NCBI RefSeq assembly: GCF_023555055.1 | Contig: NZ_JAMJPL010000001.1 | Coordinates: 1,364,001 to 1,428,000 of the forward strand | DNA length: 64,000 bases | Reading direction: 5' to 3' | Origin: Marinobacter sp. ATCH36 | GTDB lineage: Bacteria; Pseudomonadota; Gammaproteobacteria; Pseudomonadales; Oleiphilaceae | Shown here: positions 27,112-37,819 of the stretch, piece after piece | Position numbering within the stretch: position 1 is the stretch's first letter | Layout of the letters: each line of letters starts with the position of its first letter | The notes under the pieces: model-generated | Databases searched by the model: none | Told to the model about the DNA's origin: nothing | What the model saw: only the letters and a program-made list of their open reading frames with translations | Position numbers and translations under genes: made by a program

Positions 27112-27139
27112 GTTAACCTGTGCGAATACTACAGTTAAC
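27112..27139. promoter_or_regulatory. GTTAAC-N16-GTTAAC, possible bioA operator
   Basis: Two identical palindromic GTTAAC hexamers are separated by 16 bases, 42 bases before the bioA start. Read on the bioA strand, the halves partly resemble a BirA operator (TGTTAAC for TGTAAAC, GGTTAAC for GGTTTAC), but the aligned spacer is 14 rather than 16. Confidence 0.35.
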
Positions 27140-27171
27140 AGCGCCTGCTGACCACCTGGGATCGCAACTGC

Positions 27172-27918
27172 TCAGTGCGACAGCACCCGGCTCAGGAACG
27201 CCTGTGTACGTTCGTTCTGCGGGTTGTCGAACACATCTGCCGGCTTGCCTTCTTCGACAATCTGGCCTTCGTGGATGTAGATCACGCGGTCGGCCACTTC
27301 CCGGGCGAAGCCCATTTCGTGGGTAACGACCATCATGGTCATGCCTTCCTTTGCCAGTTCCCGGATAACATCGAGCACTTCGCCGATCATTTCCGGGTCT
27401 AGCGCCGAGGTGGGTTCGTCGAACAGCATCAGCCGGGGTTCCATGGCCAGAGCGCGGGCAATTGCTACCCGTTGCTGTTGGCCGCCGGAGAGATGGCTGG
27501 GATACTTGTCTGCCTGGCTGGCAATATCCACCCTGCTTAGTAGTCGCTCGGCCGTGGCGTTGGCAATGGTCTGGGGGGTGTCCTTGACCTTCATGGGGGC
27601 CAGCATGATGTTCTTCTTCACTGTGAGGTGGGGGAAGAGATTGAACTGTTGGAAGACCATGCCCACTTCCTTGCGGATTTCCGCCAGGGCCTTCGGATTG
27701 CCGCTTTTCGGGGCAAGTTCGTTGCCGTCGACCACCAGCTTACCGGATTCAAATTCTTCCAGGCCGTTGACGCAGCGGATAAGCGTGGACTTCCCGGAAC
27801 CACTGGCGCCGATGATCACCACCACTTCGCCGGCTTCAACGCTCAGGTCAATTTCCTTGAGGACATGCAAGGTACCGAAGTACTTGTTCATGCCCTGCAT
27901 TTGCACGATCTGTGTCAT
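27172..27918 (-). CDS. glnQ: polar amino-acid ABC transporter ATPase (GlnQ-like)
   Basis: The 248-residue ATPase has Walker [10 protein letters not shown] (about residues 36-44), the signature [33 protein letters not shown] and the family-specific [16 protein letters not shown]. It powers uptake of a polar amino acid, with the permease 13 bases upstream and the binding protein before that. The GlnQ assignment rests on overall similarity and gene set; glutamine versus glutamate or another polar amino acid is not decided. Confidence 0.93.
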   Translation of the reverse strand: MTQIVQMQGMNKYFGTLHVLKEIDLSVEAGEVVVIIGASGSGKSTLIRCVNGLEEFESGKLVVDGNELAPKSGNPKALAEIRKEVGMVFQQFNLFPHLTVKKNIMLAPMKVKDTPQTIANATAERLLSRVDIASQADKYPSHLSGGQQQRVAIARALAMEPRLMLFDEPTSALDPEMIGEVLDVIRELAKEGMTMMVVTHEMGFAREVADRVIYIHEGQIVEEGKPADVFDNPQNERTQAFLSRVLSH

Positions 27919-27931
27919 GGGTACCTATCCT

Positions 27932-28603
27932 TCAGACAGAAGCCAGTCCGCGCCGCTCTACGAGGCGGAGCACGAGAGAGAGGGAGAGGGTAATCGCGAG
28001 GTACATAAGTGCCACCACGAAGTAGACCTCGAAAGCGGTAAAGGTATTGGCGATATACACCTGGCCCTGGCGAACCAGTTCACCCACACCGATGACCGAG
28101 AACAGCGAGGTGTCCTTGATACTCACAATTGCCTGGTTACCCAGGGGCGGAATCATGCGGCGGAAGGCCTGGGGCCAGATGATCGACCAGAAGGTCTGGG
28201 ATCGTGACAGCCCGAGGGACAAGCCGGCTTCATTCTGGCCTTTGTCGATGGACTGCACGCCGCCCCGGACGACTTCGGAGATATAGGCACCGGAGTTCAG
28301 CGCAATGGCTGCGATACCGGCCGTCAACGGGTCAATGGGACCGCCAATAAGGTCGGGCAGGCCGTAGAAAATAAACAGCACCTGCACCAGAATCGGGGTG
28401 CCGCGAAAAATTTCGATATACGCCGTTGCGGGCCAGCGAAAGAACCATTTTTTATTGATGCTCAGCAACCCAAAAAAGATGCCGAGTAAAAAGCCGATGG
28501 CAAGGCCGCCAAAAGAAATCAGTAGGGTGTAGGGAATACCTTTGAGCAGGAAAGGAATCGAATTAATGGCTGCCTGCCAGTCAAACTGAAACTGGAATTC
28601 CAC
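27932..28603 (-). CDS. glnP: polar amino-acid ABC transporter permease (GlnP-like)
   Basis: The 223-residue permease has five predicted helices and the EAA-loop sequence QNEAGLSLGLSRSQTFWSIIWPQAFRRMIPPLGNQ typical of the HisMQ/GlnP family. The start is a GTG with GGAGAT 8 bases upstream. It lies between the ATPase and binding-protein genes, and as a single permease subunit would form a homodimer. Confidence 0.92.
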   Translation of the reverse strand: MEFQFQFDWQAAINSIPFLLKGIPYTLLISFGGLAIGFLLGIFFGLLSINKKWFFRWPATAYIEIFRGTPILVQVLFIFYGLPDLIGGPIDPLTAGIAAIALNSGAYISEVVRGGVQSIDKGQNEAGLSLGLSRSQTFWSIIWPQAFRRMIPPLGNQAIVSIKDTSLFSVIGVGELVRQGQVYIANTFTAFEVYFVVALMYLAITLSLSLVLRLVERRGLASV

Positions 28604-28672
28604 AGTGGGTATCTCCGTTGGGTGGGGAGTTGCCAGCCGGGGCGTTGTGCGCCCCGACTGTGGTTTTCAGTT

Positions 28673-29431
28673 TTACTTGTCTTCCGGCATCGGGCCGAAC
28701 CACTTCTCGTAGATTTCCTTGTAAGTGCCGTCTTCCTTGATGGATGCCAGCGCTTCGTTGACATCGTCCACCCATTCACTGCCTTTCTTCAGGGCGATGC
28801 CGTATTGCTGGCCTTCGTACAGCTCGCCAACGGTTTTCACTTTACCTTCACCCTTGGTGCTGGCGAAGTAGCCGACGTTGGGTGCGTCATAGAAAACAGC
28901 ATCAACAGCACCTGACATAAGCGACATGTACATGTCGGAGCTGCCCGGATAAGGAGTTACACCATCGTTTTCATCCAGGGTTTTGGTCAGGAAGTCGTAA
29001 CTGGTGCTGCCGATTTTGGTGCCGATTTTCTTACCTTCCAGGTCGGAAATCTCTTGCACCTCATCGTTATCCTGACGCACCAGGATCCTCAGACCGGAAT
29101 CGTAATACGGGTCAGAGAAATCAACGATTTCCTGGCGCTCTTCGGTAATGGTGATACCGGCGATGGCGATATCCACGTTGCCGGTCTGCAGAGCGGGAAT
29201 GATGCCGTTGAAGTCCATGGTGTTCAGATCAATCTCAAAGCCGGCACGGTCTGCCACTTCACGAATGATCTCCATGTCGAAACCGATCATCTCACCGGTT
29301 TCCTGGTCCATCATTTCGAAAGGCACGAAGCTGGGGTCAGTAACAACGCGCAGGGTCTCTGCGCTGGCGGTTCCTGCTGCAACGGTGAATGCCAGGGTTG
29401 CGCCAACCGTCTTAAGCCATTTGGTGCTCAT
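28673..29431 (-). CDS. glnH: periplasmic amino-acid-binding protein (GlnH-like)
   Basis: The 252-residue family-3 solute-binding protein has a signal peptide (MSTKWLKTVGATLAFTV, cleavage after TASA) and family motifs RVVTDPSFVPFEM, GFDMEIIREVADR and AGITITEERQEIVDFSDPYY. The frame opens at a TTG at 29500, but the ATG at 29431, with AGGAGATT just upstream, gives the signal peptide. It should deliver a polar amino acid to the GlnPQ-like transporter. Confidence 0.92.
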   Translation of the reverse strand: MSTKWLKTVGATLAFTVAAGTASAETLRVVTDPSFVPFEMMDQETGEMIGFDMEIIREVADRAGFEIDLNTMDFNGIIPALQTGNVDIAIAGITITEERQEIVDFSDPYYDSGLRILVRQDNDEVQEISDLEGKKIGTKIGSTSYDFLTKTLDENDGVTPYPGSSDMYMSLMSGAVDAVFYDAPNVGYFASTKGEGKVKTVGELYEGQQYGIALKKGSEWVDDVNEALASIKEDGTYKEIYEKWFGPMPEDK

Positions 29432-29649
29432 ACAATCTCCTGTTTCTACTTTTGTTGCCCTTGCACCTGGTGGAGTGCTCCGAAAATGCGGGCTGATCAA
29501 GCCAGTTCTTTTCGAGGGCAGTTAATGGAACTGCAACGTTTATACTCTAGACCATTAACCGGAGAAATGCAGGAAATCAAATGCTTGGGGGGAAGGAACT
29601 TGTCGGATTACGGCCGTTAGCTGACGGAATTGCATGATGAAGAGCGAAG

Positions 29650-29677
29650 GTTGGATTAGGCGAAGCCGTAATCCAAC
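29650..29677. repeat. REP-like hairpin after metF
   Basis: GTTGGATTA and TAATCCAAC form a 9-bp perfect outer stem closing GGC-GAA-GCC with one bulged G. A partial second unit (GTCGGATTACGGCCGTTAGC) lies at 29602-29621. The element is related in sequence to the one at 37834-37860 (GTCGGAT/ATCCGAC). It lies 13 bases past the metF stop and may end that transcript. Confidence 0.65.
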
Positions 29678-29690
29678 ACAACGAGGCCCA

Positions 29691-30560
29691 TCAAAAAGCA
29701 ATCTTCTCCCGCTCACCAATACCGAGGTTTTTCCAGATACTGACACTCGGCTCAGCCTGGTTCAGGGTATAGAAGTGCAACCCTGGCGCTCCGGCGGCAA
29801 GCAGCTTTTCGCACATGCGGGTAACCACTTCCTCACCAAACTGGCGAATGCTATCGCTGTCGTCGCCGTAAGCTTCCAGCTGCTTGCGGATCCAGCGGGG
29901 GATCTCCGCGCCGCACATATCCGAGAAGCGGGTCAGGTTGGAGAAGTTGACGATGGGCATGATGCCCGGCACCACCGGAATGGTGACGCCCATCTTTTCC
30001 AGCCGGTCAATGAAGTAGAAGTAGCTGTCTGCGTTAAAGAAATACTGAGTAATAGCGCTGTTGGCGCCGGCTTCGACCTTGCGGGCGAAGTTCTTCAGGT
30101 CATCTTCCGCAGTACGCGCCTGGGGATGGAACTCGGGATAAGCTGCCACTTCGATATTGAAGGCATCGCCGCTGTGCTCGCGGATGAAATTCACCAGCTC
30201 GTTCGCGTAGCGCAGTTCACCGGCCGCGCCCATACCGGAGGGCATGTCGCCCCGCAGGGCGACGATGCGGTTGATACCGTTCTCACGGTAGACATTCAGC
30301 AGTTCAGCAATGCTGTCGCGACTGGCGCCCACGCAGGACAGGTGCGGTGCCGTGGAAATGCCCCGCTTGTGCAAGTCCAGCACTGTTTGCACGGTGCGGT
30401 CCCGGGTGGAGCCGCCGGCACCGAAGGTGACCGAGAAAAAATCCGGATCAACCTCGGCCAGCGTGTTGCGAACGCCCTGCAGCTTTTCCCATCCGGCATC
30501 GGTCTTGGGCGGGAAAAACTCAAAACTGAAGCGGCGCTTGAACTGTTTCTGGGTTTCCAT
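29691..30560 (-). CDS. metF: 5,10-methylenetetrahydrofolate reductase
   Basis: The 289-residue flavoenzyme has the MetF motifs FSFEFFPPKTDAGWEKL (about residues 11-27), DFFSVTFGAGGSTRD and NSAITQYFFNADSYFYFID. It makes 5-methyl-THF for homocysteine remethylation. It follows ahcY by 12 bases, so the two steps regenerating methionine from SAH are co-transcribed. Confidence 0.96.
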   Translation of the reverse strand: METQKQFKRRFSFEFFPPKTDAGWEKLQGVRNTLAEVDPDFFSVTFGAGGSTRDRTVQTVLDLHKRGISTAPHLSCVGASRDSIAELLNVYRENGINRIVALRGDMPSGMGAAGELRYANELVNFIREHSGDAFNIEVAAYPEFHPQARTAEDDLKNFARKVEAGANSAITQYFFNADSYFYFIDRLEKMGVTIPVVPGIMPIVNFSNLTRFSDMCGAEIPRWIRKQLEAYGDDSDSIRQFGEEVVTRMCEKLLAAGAPGLHFYTLNQAEPSVSIWKNLGIGEREKIAF

Positions 30561-30572
30561 GCTGTTACCTGA

Positions 30573-31967
30573 TCAGTACTTGTAGGTTTCCGGCTTGTAC
30601 GGGCCTTCGACCGGTACACCAATGTATTGCGCCTGTTCAGGGGTCATTTTGGTGATCACGCCACCAAAACCTTCCACCATGGCGCGGGCGACTTCCTCGT
30701 CCAGCTCTTTCGGCAGAACCTGAACGTAGACACCCTTGGCGCGTGCATCATCCGGAAGATCCGCGAACTTGCGCTCAAACAGGTACATTTGCGCCAGCAC
30801 CTGGTTCGCAAACGAGCCATCCATGATCCGTGACGGGTGACCAGTGGCATTACCCAGGTTCACCAGGCGGCCTTCGGACAGCAGAATCAGGTGGTCATTG
30901 GTCGCTTTGTCGCGATACACCACGTGCACCTGCGGCTTGACCTCGTCCCATTCCCAGTTTTTGCGCATGAAGGCGGTATCGATCTCGTTGTCGAAGTGGC
31001 CGATATTGCACACAACCGCGCCGCTCTTCAGGGCCTTCAGCATGTTGGAGTCACAGACGTTCATGTTGCCGGTCGTGGTGACCAACAGGTCGGTGTTCTG
31101 CAGCAGCGCCTTGTCCACGCCGGACTCGGTGCCGGTGTTCACGCCGTCGAGGTACGGAGACACCACTTCAAAACCGTCCATGCAGGCCTGCATGGCACAG
31201 ATGGGATCAGCCTCGGTGATTTTTACAATCATGCCTTCCTGGCGCAGGGAGGCAGCGGAGCCCTTGCCTACGTCGCCATAGCCGATAACCAGCGCCTTTT
31301 TGCCGGCCATCAGGTGGTCAGTAGCACGCTTGATGGCATCGTTCAGGCTGTGGCGACAGCCGTATTTGTTGTCGTTCTTGGACTTGGTGACCGCGTCGTT
31401 GACGTTGATGGCCGGAACCTTCAGCGTTCCGTCCCGCATCATTTCCTGCAGGCGGTGAACACCGGTGGTGGTTTCCTCGGTTACGCCGTGGCAGTTGGCA
31501 AGTATTTCAGGAAACTTCTCATGCAACAGCGCCGTCAGGTCGCCGCCGTCATCCAGAATCATGTTCGGTTCCCAGCCGTCGACGTCGGCACCGACAGTGC
31601 GCTCGAGGCACCAGTCGTATTCTTCGTCGGTTTCACCTTTCCACGCGAACACGGGAATACCCTGCGCGGCGATAGCGGCCGCAGCCTGATCCTGGGTTGA
31701 GAAGATGTTGCACGACGACCAGCGTACGTTGGCGCCGAGTTCGATCAGTGTTTCGATCAGCACGGCGGTCTGAATCGTCATGTGGATACAGCCCATGACA
31801 TTGGCGCCCTTCAGCGGCTGCTCGGCTTTGTACTTTTCACGGAGCTTGATCAGCGCGGGCATTTCGCCTTCAGCAATGCTGATTTCCTTGCGGCCCCAGT
31901 CAGCGAGTGAGATATCACGGACTTTGTAGTCTTCGAAGTTGTTCAGCTTTTCTGCTGGAGTGCTCAT
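30573..31967 (-). CDS. ahcY: S-adenosylhomocysteine hydrolase
   Basis: The 464-residue enzyme has [16 protein letters not shown] near the N-terminus, [14 protein letters not shown] and the NAD-binding [10 protein letters not shown], and ends PYKPETYKY as the family does. It splits SAH into homocysteine and adenosine. The frame is open to 32153, but the ATG at 31967 (MSTPAEKLN) has GGGAGAAC upstream. The 217 bases between it and metK contain a hairpin but no SAH riboswitch that I could recognise. Confidence 0.96.
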   Translation of the reverse strand: MSTPAEKLNNFEDYKVRDISLADWGRKEISIAEGEMPALIKLREKYKAEQPLKGANVMGCIHMTIQTAVLIETLIELGANVRWSSCNIFSTQDQAAAAIAAQGIPVFAWKGETDEEYDWCLERTVGADVDGWEPNMILDDGGDLTALLHEKFPEILANCHGVTEETTTGVHRLQEMMRDGTLKVPAINVNDAVTKSKNDNKYGCRHSLNDAIKRATDHLMAGKKALVIGYGDVGKGSAASLRQEGMIVKITEADPICAMQACMDGFEVVSPYLDGVNTGTESGVDKALLQNTDLLVTTTGNMNVCDSNMLKALKSGAVVCNIGHFDNEIDTAFMRKNWEWDEVKPQVHVVYRDKATNDHLILLSEGRLVNLGNATGHPSRIMDGSFANQVLAQMYLFERKFADLPDDARAKGVYVQVLPKELDEEVARAMVEGFGGVITKMTPEQAQYIGVPVEGPYKPETYKY

Positions 31968-32140
31968 ATAGTGTTCTCCCGTTTTTGAACTGTTGGCCTG
32001 GGAGTTATCTTCCCGTGCCTCTGAATTCTGGTGTATCGGTGATGGGAGACCCCCACCACCTCGTTCGAATCTTTGACGCATGCCGTCAGGAATACGCAAC
32101 AAACTCATAAATGGGTCCCGAAACTCCGGGTCCTTCAGCG

Positions 32141-32161
32141 CCGCCACCCCCAAAGTGGCGG
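32141..32161. terminator. GC-rich hairpin after metK
   Basis: CCGCCAC and GTGGCGG form a perfect 7-bp stem with a 7-base loop, 24 bases after the metK stop. It has no T-run on the metK strand, so readthrough into ahcY is possible. Confidence 0.4.
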
Positions 32162-32184
32162 GCTAACCCAGGCCAGGCCCAAAA

Positions 32185-33375
32185 TCAAACGCCAGCGGCA
32201 TCCTTCAAAAGGTCTGCCCGGTCGGTCTTTTCCCATGGGAACGAGGTAAAGGTTTTCCCGCCAACCGTCATCTCAGCCGGCTCGCGGCCGAAGTGGCCGT
32301 AGGCTGCTGTGGCCCGGTACATCGGGTGCAGTAGGTCCAGCATGTTGGTGATGGCATACGGGCGCAGGTCGAAATGCTCGCGGACCAGCTGGATGATCTT
32401 GTCGTCGCTGATCTTGCCGGTGCCGAAGGTGTTCAGGGAAATCGACGTTGGCTGTGCCACGCCGATGGCGTAGGACACCTGGATCTCGCACTTTTCGGCC
32501 AGGCCGGCTGCAACGATGTTCTTGGCGACGTAACGGCCCGCATAAGCAGCCGAACGGTCAACCTTGGACGGGTCCTTGCCGGAGAAGGCGCCGCCGCCGT
32601 GGCGGGCCATGCCGCCGTAGGTGTCAACGATGATCTTGCGGCCGGTCAGGCCACAGTCGCCAACCGGGCCGCCGATGACGAACTTGCCGGTCGGGTTGAT
32701 ATGGAACTGGGTGTCTTTATGAAGCAGTTCTGCCGGCAGGGCATTTTTGACGATCAGTTCCATGACGGCTTCTTTCAGGTCAGCCTGGGAAACGTCAGGG
32801 TCGTGCTGGGTCGACAGCACTACCGCGTCGATGCCGGAAACCTTGCCGTTTTCATAGCGGCAGGTGACCTGGCTTTTTGCATCCGGGCGTAGCCACGGCA
32901 GCAGGCCACTCTTGCGGGCTTCGGCCTGGCGCTGCACCAGGCGGTGCGAGAAGGTGATCGGCGCCGGCATCAGCACGTCGGTTTCGTTGCTGGCGTAGCC
33001 GAACATCAGGCCCTGGTCTCCGGCGCCCTGGTCTTCGGGTTTTTTACGGTCAACGCCCTGGGCGATGTCCACGGACTGTTTGCCGATGATGTTAATGATG
33101 CCGCAGGTGGCGCCATCGTAGCCTACGTCTGAAGAGGTGTAGCCAATGTCTTTGATGACGTCCCTGACCAGGTCTTCCAGGTCAACCCAGGAACTGGTGG
33201 TGATTTCTCCGCCGATGATGGCAACGCCGGTTTTTACCATGGTTTCACAGGCAACCCGTGCATGGGGGTCGTCCACGAGGATGGCGTCGAGTACGGCATC
33301 AGAAATCTGGTCTGCCAGTTTGTCAGGGTGGCCTTCAGAGACCGATTCGGAGGTAAAGACGCTGTAATCAGACAT
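32185..33375 (-). CDS. metK: S-adenosylmethionine synthetase
   Basis: The 396-residue protein has the MetK signatures [24 protein letters not shown] (start region), [12 protein letters not shown] (about residue 125) and GGGAFSGKD. It makes SAM from methionine and ATP. The frame opens at 33402, but the ATG at 33375 has GAGGAG upstream. Its 5' region contains the palindromic site at 33486-33509, so transcription is probably repressed by the ArsR-methyltransferase protein encoded next to it. Confidence 0.97.
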   Translation of the reverse strand: MSDYSVFTSESVSEGHPDKLADQISDAVLDAILVDDPHARVACETMVKTGVAIIGGEITTSSWVDLEDLVRDVIKDIGYTSSDVGYDGATCGIINIIGKQSVDIAQGVDRKKPEDQGAGDQGLMFGYASNETDVLMPAPITFSHRLVQRQAEARKSGLLPWLRPDAKSQVTCRYENGKVSGIDAVVLSTQHDPDVSQADLKEAVMELIVKNALPAELLHKDTQFHINPTGKFVIGGPVGDCGLTGRKIIVDTYGGMARHGGGAFSGKDPSKVDRSAAYAGRYVAKNIVAAGLAEKCEIQVSYAIGVAQPTSISLNTFGTGKISDDKIIQLVREHFDLRPYAITNMLDLLHPMYRATAAYGHFGREPAEMTVGGKTFTSFPWEKTDRADLLKDAAGV

Positions 33376-33485
33376 AGGGTTGCTCCTCTGTGAGCGTTGC
33401 AAATTCGTGCCGACGGCGTATCGCAGGTTCCGGCCGGCTGTGTTGATGTCGGTATCGTAAATCAGTTTTCAGAGTCTGCATAATT

Positions 33486-33509
33486 CTATATCAAAAAAAA
33501 TTGATACAG
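33486..33509. promoter_or_regulatory. SahR-type operator before metK
   Basis: CTATATCAA-N6-TTGATACAG is a 24-bp palindrome with one mismatch and an A6 spacer. A near-identical site is at 34567-34590. On the metK strand a TAGAAT that could serve as a -10 box overlaps it. It lies 111 bases before the metK start. Confidence 0.75.
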
Positions 33510-33524
33510 TTTTTATTTCTGCCA

Positions 33525-34526
33525 TCAGGCAGGCTCCGGGCTTTTCCAGAATTCTCTTACCTGCACCTGAAATCCGTTGCGCAGGCCAATAAACAAAGAC
33601 TCACCGGTTGTCAGGCCGGCTTCGGTTGCCCAGCTGGTGAGTTCTTCCGGTTCAAAACCAAGCCACAGGTCGCCGCAGTTTTCCTTGGCCCAGTCCTGAT
33701 CGTGGCTGCACAGGTCGCTGATCACCAGGCAACCGCCGGTTTTCATCAGGGCGGCGGCGTCGAGGAAGATGTCTGCAGGGCTGGGCACGTGATGCAGGAC
33801 CATGTTGGCCACCACCAGGTCGAAATCGTCGCCCCGGGCCAGCAGGTTGTCAGTCACGCCTTCAATCAGGTCGACGTTGTTCAGTCTTTCGTCGATACAG
33901 GTGCGAGTGGCTTTGGCCAACATGTCACGAGAGTTATCCAGCGCCACCACGTGCTCACAGATTTTCGACAGCACTGGCAGGAATGCGCCTTCGCCGGGCC
34001 CGATTTCCAGGGCGGTTTTCCAGTCATGACGAACAGAGCGGTTGCGGATCAGGCTTGCCACAGGCTCGGCGTATAACTCGAACGCGGCGATCAGTTCCTG
34101 TTGTTCGCGGAACTTTTCCGCGTAGCGGGCAAAGAAGGCCTGGGACTGGTCGGCGCGCTGGTTGCGGATGGCCTCAATCTTGCCCTGCAGATGTTCCGGC
34201 AGGGGAATGCGGTCGACGGTTTCGAAGACCTGGCGGATGGTCTGGTCGGTGAGCTTGTCGCTTTCCAGGTTCAGGGGGCGGCGATAGAAAATGGCGTTAC
34301 CCTCACGCTGGGGTTCCAGCAGCCCGGCCTTGTGCATCACTTTCAGGTGGTGGCTCATACCCGACTGGCGCATATCGAATAGCTGGCTCAGTTCCAGTAC
34401 GCCAAAAGTATCCCGACGCAACACACGCAGAATCTCCAGGCGCAACGGATCGCCGCTCGCCTTGTAGATCGGGGCCAGAGCGTCCACGGAGGACAGATTG
34501 TTTGCGTGCGTGGTCATTGATGTCAT
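33525..34526 (-). CDS. sahR: ArsR-family regulator fused to a methyltransferase domain, SahR type
   Basis: This 333-residue protein joins an ArsR winged helix (about residues 18-85, with MRQSGMSHHLKVMHKAGLLEPQREG) to a class I SAM-methyltransferase domain with ALEIGPGEGAFLPVL. The fusion matches the SahR regulators of methionine metabolism in Proteobacteria, in which the methyltransferase fold senses S-adenosylhomocysteine. The neighbours are metK, ahcY and metF. Palindromes before metK and before this gene support repression of the methyl cycle and of itself. ATGs at 34526 and 34517 and a TTG at 34559 are in frame; 34526 is chosen with modest confidence. Confidence 0.85.
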   Translation of the reverse strand: MTSMTTHANNLSSVDALAPIYKASGDPLRLEILRVLRRDTFGVLELSQLFDMRQSGMSHHLKVMHKAGLLEPQREGNAIFYRRPLNLESDKLTDQTIRQVFETVDRIPLPEHLQGKIEAIRNQRADQSQAFFARYAEKFREQQELIAAFELYAEPVASLIRNRSVRHDWKTALEIGPGEGAFLPVLSKICEHVVALDNSRDMLAKATRTCIDERLNNVDLIEGVTDNLLARGDDFDLVVANMVLHHVPSPADIFLDAAALMKTGGCLVISDLCSHDQDWAKENCGDLWLGFEPEELTSWATEAGLTTGESLFIGLRNGFQVQVREFWKSPEPA

Positions 34527-34566
34527 GGCAATAAAGTGTAGGGATGTCTGGCGAGGCAATCAATAT

Positions 34567-34590
34567 CTATATCAAAAAAAATTGATATAG
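34567..34590. promoter_or_regulatory. SahR-type operator before sahR
   Basis: CTATATCAA-N6-TTGATATAG is a perfect 9+6+9 palindrome with an A6 spacer. It lies 41 bases before the sahR start and about 170 bases before tkt, in the divergent region, so it could also affect tkt. Confidence 0.8.
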
Positions 34591-34760
34591 ATTTAGATCT
34601 GTTTGATAAATCAGCTAAAATTCTCGCTGCAAAAACTCCCCCTCGAAAAGAAGCCAGAAAAGAATGATGACGATTTGCCCCGGTGGTCACTAATCGGCGA
34701 AAATACGCGCCTTCTTTTTATCAGTTCACCTTTTAGCCGACCAAAACTGGAGAAACGTCA

Positions 34761-36761
34761 ATGCCATCTCGCACAGATCTCGCCAACGCCATTCGCGCGC
34801 TGAGCATGGATGCGGTTCAGAAAGCCAAATCCGGCCACCCGGGCGCGCCCATGGGTATGGCGGACATCGCCGAGGTACTCTGGAATGATTTCCTCAGCCA
34901 TAACCCGGCCAACCCCAAGTGGGCCAACCGTGACCGTTTTGTGCTGTCCAATGGCCACGGCTCGATGCTGCAGTACTCCCTGCTGCACCTGAGTGGCTAT
35001 GACGTTTCCATCGATGACATCAAGAACTTCCGTCAACTGCACTCCAAAACCCCGGGGCACCCGGAATACGGCTATACACCCGGTATCGAAACCACCACCG
35101 GTCCGCTGGGGCAGGGTATTGCCAATGCCGTAGGTTTTGCGCTGGCAGAGAAAGCTCTTGGCGAACAGTTCAACCGTCCCGGCCACAACATTGTTGATCA
35201 CTACACCTACGCATTCCTGGGCGATGGCTGCCTGATGGAGGGCATCTCCCATGAAGTGTCTTCCCTGGCCGGCACTCTGGGCCTGGGCAAGCTGATCATG
35301 TTCTATGACGACAACGGCATCTCCATCGACGGCGAAGTCGAAGGCTGGTTCACCGACGACACACCCCGGCGCTTCGAGTCCTACGGCTGGCAGGTCATTC
35401 CCGCCGTCGATGGCCATGATCCGGAAGCGGTCCGCGCAGCGATCGAGGCGGCCCGGGCCAACACCACCCAGCCCACAATGATCTGCTGCAAGACCATCAT
35501 CGGTTTCGGTTCTCCGAACAAGCAGGGCACCGAAGCCTGCCACGGCGCCGCCCTGGGCGAGGATGAAGTGGCGTTGACCCGCGAGAAGCTGGGTTGGGCC
35601 CATGCCCCGTTCGAAGTTCCCTCGGAAATTTACGGCGCCTGGGATGCCCGCGAAAAGGGTGCAGCCGCGCAAGCGGAGTGGGAGCAGGCTTTTGCCGCTT
35701 ATGAGAAGGCAGAGCCGGAACTGGCCGCCGAGTTCAAGCGCCGTATGGCTGGTGAACTGCCGGCTGACTTCTCGGAAAAAGCCCAGGCCTATATCCAGGA
35801 GTGCCAGGACAAGGGCGAGACCGTCGCCAGCCGCAAGGCTTCCCAGAACACCCTGAATGCCTACGGCCCGCTGCTGCCGGAACTGCTGGGCGGCTCCGCC
35901 GATCTGGCAGGCTCCAACCTCACCATCTGGAACGGCAGCAAGCCGGTCACCAAAGAAGATGCCAGTGGTAACTACATCTACTACGGGGTTCGTGAATTCG
36001 GCATGGCGGCCATCATGAACGGCGTGGCCCTGCACGGCGGCTTTGTGCCCTACGGCGCTACCTTCCTGATCTTCATGGAATATTGCCGCAACGCAGTGCG
36101 CATGGCGGCACTGATGAAACAGCGCTCCATCTATGTGTTCACCCACGATTCCATCGGCCTGGGTGAAGACGGCCCCACGCACCAGCCTATCGAGCAACTG
36201 GCCAGCCTTCGCACCACGCCCAACATGAGCACCTGGCGCCCGGCCGACACGGTGGAGTCCGCCGTCGCCTGGAAAGCGGCACTTGAGCGTACCGACGGCC
36301 CGACAGCCCTTGTGTTCTCCCGTCAGGGGCTGCCACATCAGGATCGTGACGCGACCCAGCTACAGAACGTGGCTAAAGGCGGTTACATTCTGTCTGACAG
36401 CGAAGGCACACCAGACCTGATCCTGATCGCCACCGGTGGCGAACTCGGGCTGGCTCAGGACGCTGCTGCAGCGCTTCGTGACAAAGGCTCCAGGGTTCGC
36501 GTGGTATCCATGCCCTCCACCGACACCTTCGACGCCCAGAGCGCTGCCTACAAGCAGGAGGTGCTGCCGCTGGAAGTCACCAACCGCGTAGCTGTCGAAG
36601 CAGCCATCGAAGACTACTGGTACAAGTACGTGGGCCTCGATGGCCGCGTGGTAGGCATGAGCACCTTCGGTGAATCCGCACCTGCCGGTGACCTGTTCAA
36701 GGAGTTCGGCTTCACCGTGGACAACATCATTGCGGTGGCCTCGGAGTTGCTGGAAGCCTGA
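34761..36761 (+). CDS. tkt: transketolase
   Basis: The 666-residue thiamine-diphosphate enzyme has the family blocks [39 protein letters not shown] (about residue 54) and the TPP-binding [12 protein letters not shown]...[11 protein letters not shown], and the pyrimidine-domain [15 protein letters not shown]. It exchanges two-carbon units in the pentose phosphate pathway. It is first in a tkt-epd-pgk-fba run and overlaps epd by one base (TGATG). The upstream region contains the SahR-type operator. Confidence 0.97.
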   Translation: MPSRTDLANAIRALSMDAVQKAKSGHPGAPMGMADIAEVLWNDFLSHNPANPKWANRDRFVLSNGHGSMLQYSLLHLSGYDVSIDDIKNFRQLHSKTPGHPEYGYTPGIETTTGPLGQGIANAVGFALAEKALGEQFNRPGHNIVDHYTYAFLGDGCLMEGISHEVSSLAGTLGLGKLIMFYDDNGISIDGEVEGWFTDDTPRRFESYGWQVIPAVDGHDPEAVRAAIEAARANTTQPTMICCKTIIGFGSPNKQGTEACHGAALGEDEVALTREKLGWAHAPFEVPSEIYGAWDAREKGAAAQAEWEQAFAAYEKAEPELAAEFKRRMAGELPADFSEKAQAYIQECQDKGETVASRKASQNTLNAYGPLLPELLGGSADLAGSNLTIWNGSKPVTKEDASGNYIYYGVREFGMAAIMNGVALHGGFVPYGATFLIFMEYCRNAVRMAALMKQRSIYVFTHDSIGLGEDGPTHQPIEQLASLRTTPNMSTWRPADTVESAVAWKAALERTDGPTALVFSRQGLPHQDRDATQLQNVAKGGYILSDSEGTPDLILIATGGELGLAQDAAAALRDKGSRVRVVSMPSTDTFDAQSAAYKQEVLPLEVTNRVAVEAAIEDYWYKYVGLDGRVVGMSTFGESAPAGDLFKEFGFTVDNIIAVASELLEA

Positions 36762-37795
36762 TGAGCAACGCTGCACCGTGTCGCATCGCCATCAATGGAT
36801 ACGGCCGTATCGGTCAGTGCGTTCTGCGCGCACTATACGAGAACGGTTTTCGCGATCACCTGCAGGTGGTCGCGATCAATGAGTTGGCGGATATAGATAC
36901 CATTGCCCACCTGACCCGGTACGACTCCACCCATGGTCGTTTCCAGGGGGAGATTGAGGTAGCGGGCGATGCCCTGATCGTGAACGGAGACCGCATCCGC
37001 GTGGTCCGCAACGCAGATGCGTCAGAGCTGCCCTGGGGTGAGCTGGGTGTTGATCTGGTGCTGGAATGTTCGGGTGCTTTTACCGATCGTGCCACTGCGG
37101 AGCTGCATCTGAAGTCTGGCGCTCAGCGCCTGCTCTTCTCACAACCGGCGGAACCTGATGTCGACCGCACCGTGGTTTATGGTGTGAATCAGGATCAACT
37201 GACCGGGGCTGATCGCATCGTGGCTGCGGCCTCCTGTACCACAAACTGCCTGGTACCGGTCATCCAGGTACTGGATGATGCTCTGGGCGTGGAGCAGGGC
37301 AGCACCACCACTATTCACGCTGCCATGAACGACCAGCCTGTCATCGACGCCTACCACCACCAGGATCTTCGCCGCACCCGCAGCGCCCTGCACAACATCG
37401 TTCCCGTGGACACTGGCCTGGCCAAAGGCATCGAACGCCTGCTTCCGCACATGGAAGGAAGGTTCAGTTCCGTGGCTATGCGCGTGCCCACCATGAACGT
37501 GTCGGCGATCGACATGGTGGTGAACGTCCGGAAAAAGACGTCGGTGGAAGCGGTCAATAATCTGTTGAAAGAAGCCGCCCATGGCCCGCTGAAACATATT
37601 CTGGGCTATACCGACGAGCTTTTGGCCAGCTCCGACTTCAACCATGACGCCCATTCCGGAATCGTGGACGGAGGCCAGACTCGTGTAACCGGCGGCACCA
37701 TGGTGAAGGTGCTGTGCTGGTTTGATAACGAGTGGGGGTTCGCCAACCGGATGCTGGATGTCAGCCATTGCTGGTTGAAGACAGTCAAAACCTGA
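36761..37795 (+). CDS. epd: erythrose-4-phosphate dehydrogenase (GAPDH family)
   Basis: The 344-residue protein has the Rossmann [40 protein letters not shown], catalytic SCTTNC (about residues 158-163) and [13 protein letters not shown]. These features, together with [10 protein letters not shown], mark the Epd branch rather than glycolytic GapA. It oxidises erythrose-4-phosphate to 4-phosphoerythronate for pyridoxal phosphate synthesis. The order tkt-epd-pgk-fba resembles the epd-pgk-fba order of E. coli. Confidence 0.9.
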   Translation: MSNAAPCRIAINGYGRIGQCVLRALYENGFRDHLQVVAINELADIDTIAHLTRYDSTHGRFQGEIEVAGDALIVNGDRIRVVRNADASELPWGELGVDLVLECSGAFTDRATAELHLKSGAQRLLFSQPAEPDVDRTVVYGVNQDQLTGADRIVAAASCTTNCLVPVIQVLDDALGVEQGSTTTIHAAMNDQPVIDAYHHQDLRRTRSALHNIVPVDTGLAKGIERLLPHMEGRFSSVAMRVPTMNVSAIDMVVNVRKKTSVEAVNNLLKEAAHGPLKHILGYTDELLASSDFNHDAHSGIVDGGQTRVTGGTMVKVLCWFDNEWGFANRMLDVSHCWLKTVKT

Positions 37796-37819
37796 CTGTC
37801 GGTTCTCGCTATGCTCGAA

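Noticed and set aside
31968..32184. SAH riboswitch before ahcY
   Set aside because: The region contains GC-rich hairpins but I could not fit the conserved SAH riboswitch core; an Infernal search with the SAH model would decide.
34758..36338. Open frame of 526 codons on the minus strand opposite tkt
   Set aside because: It is the antisense register of a well-conserved transketolase gene with GC-biased third positions; no ribosome-binding site or recognisable domain.
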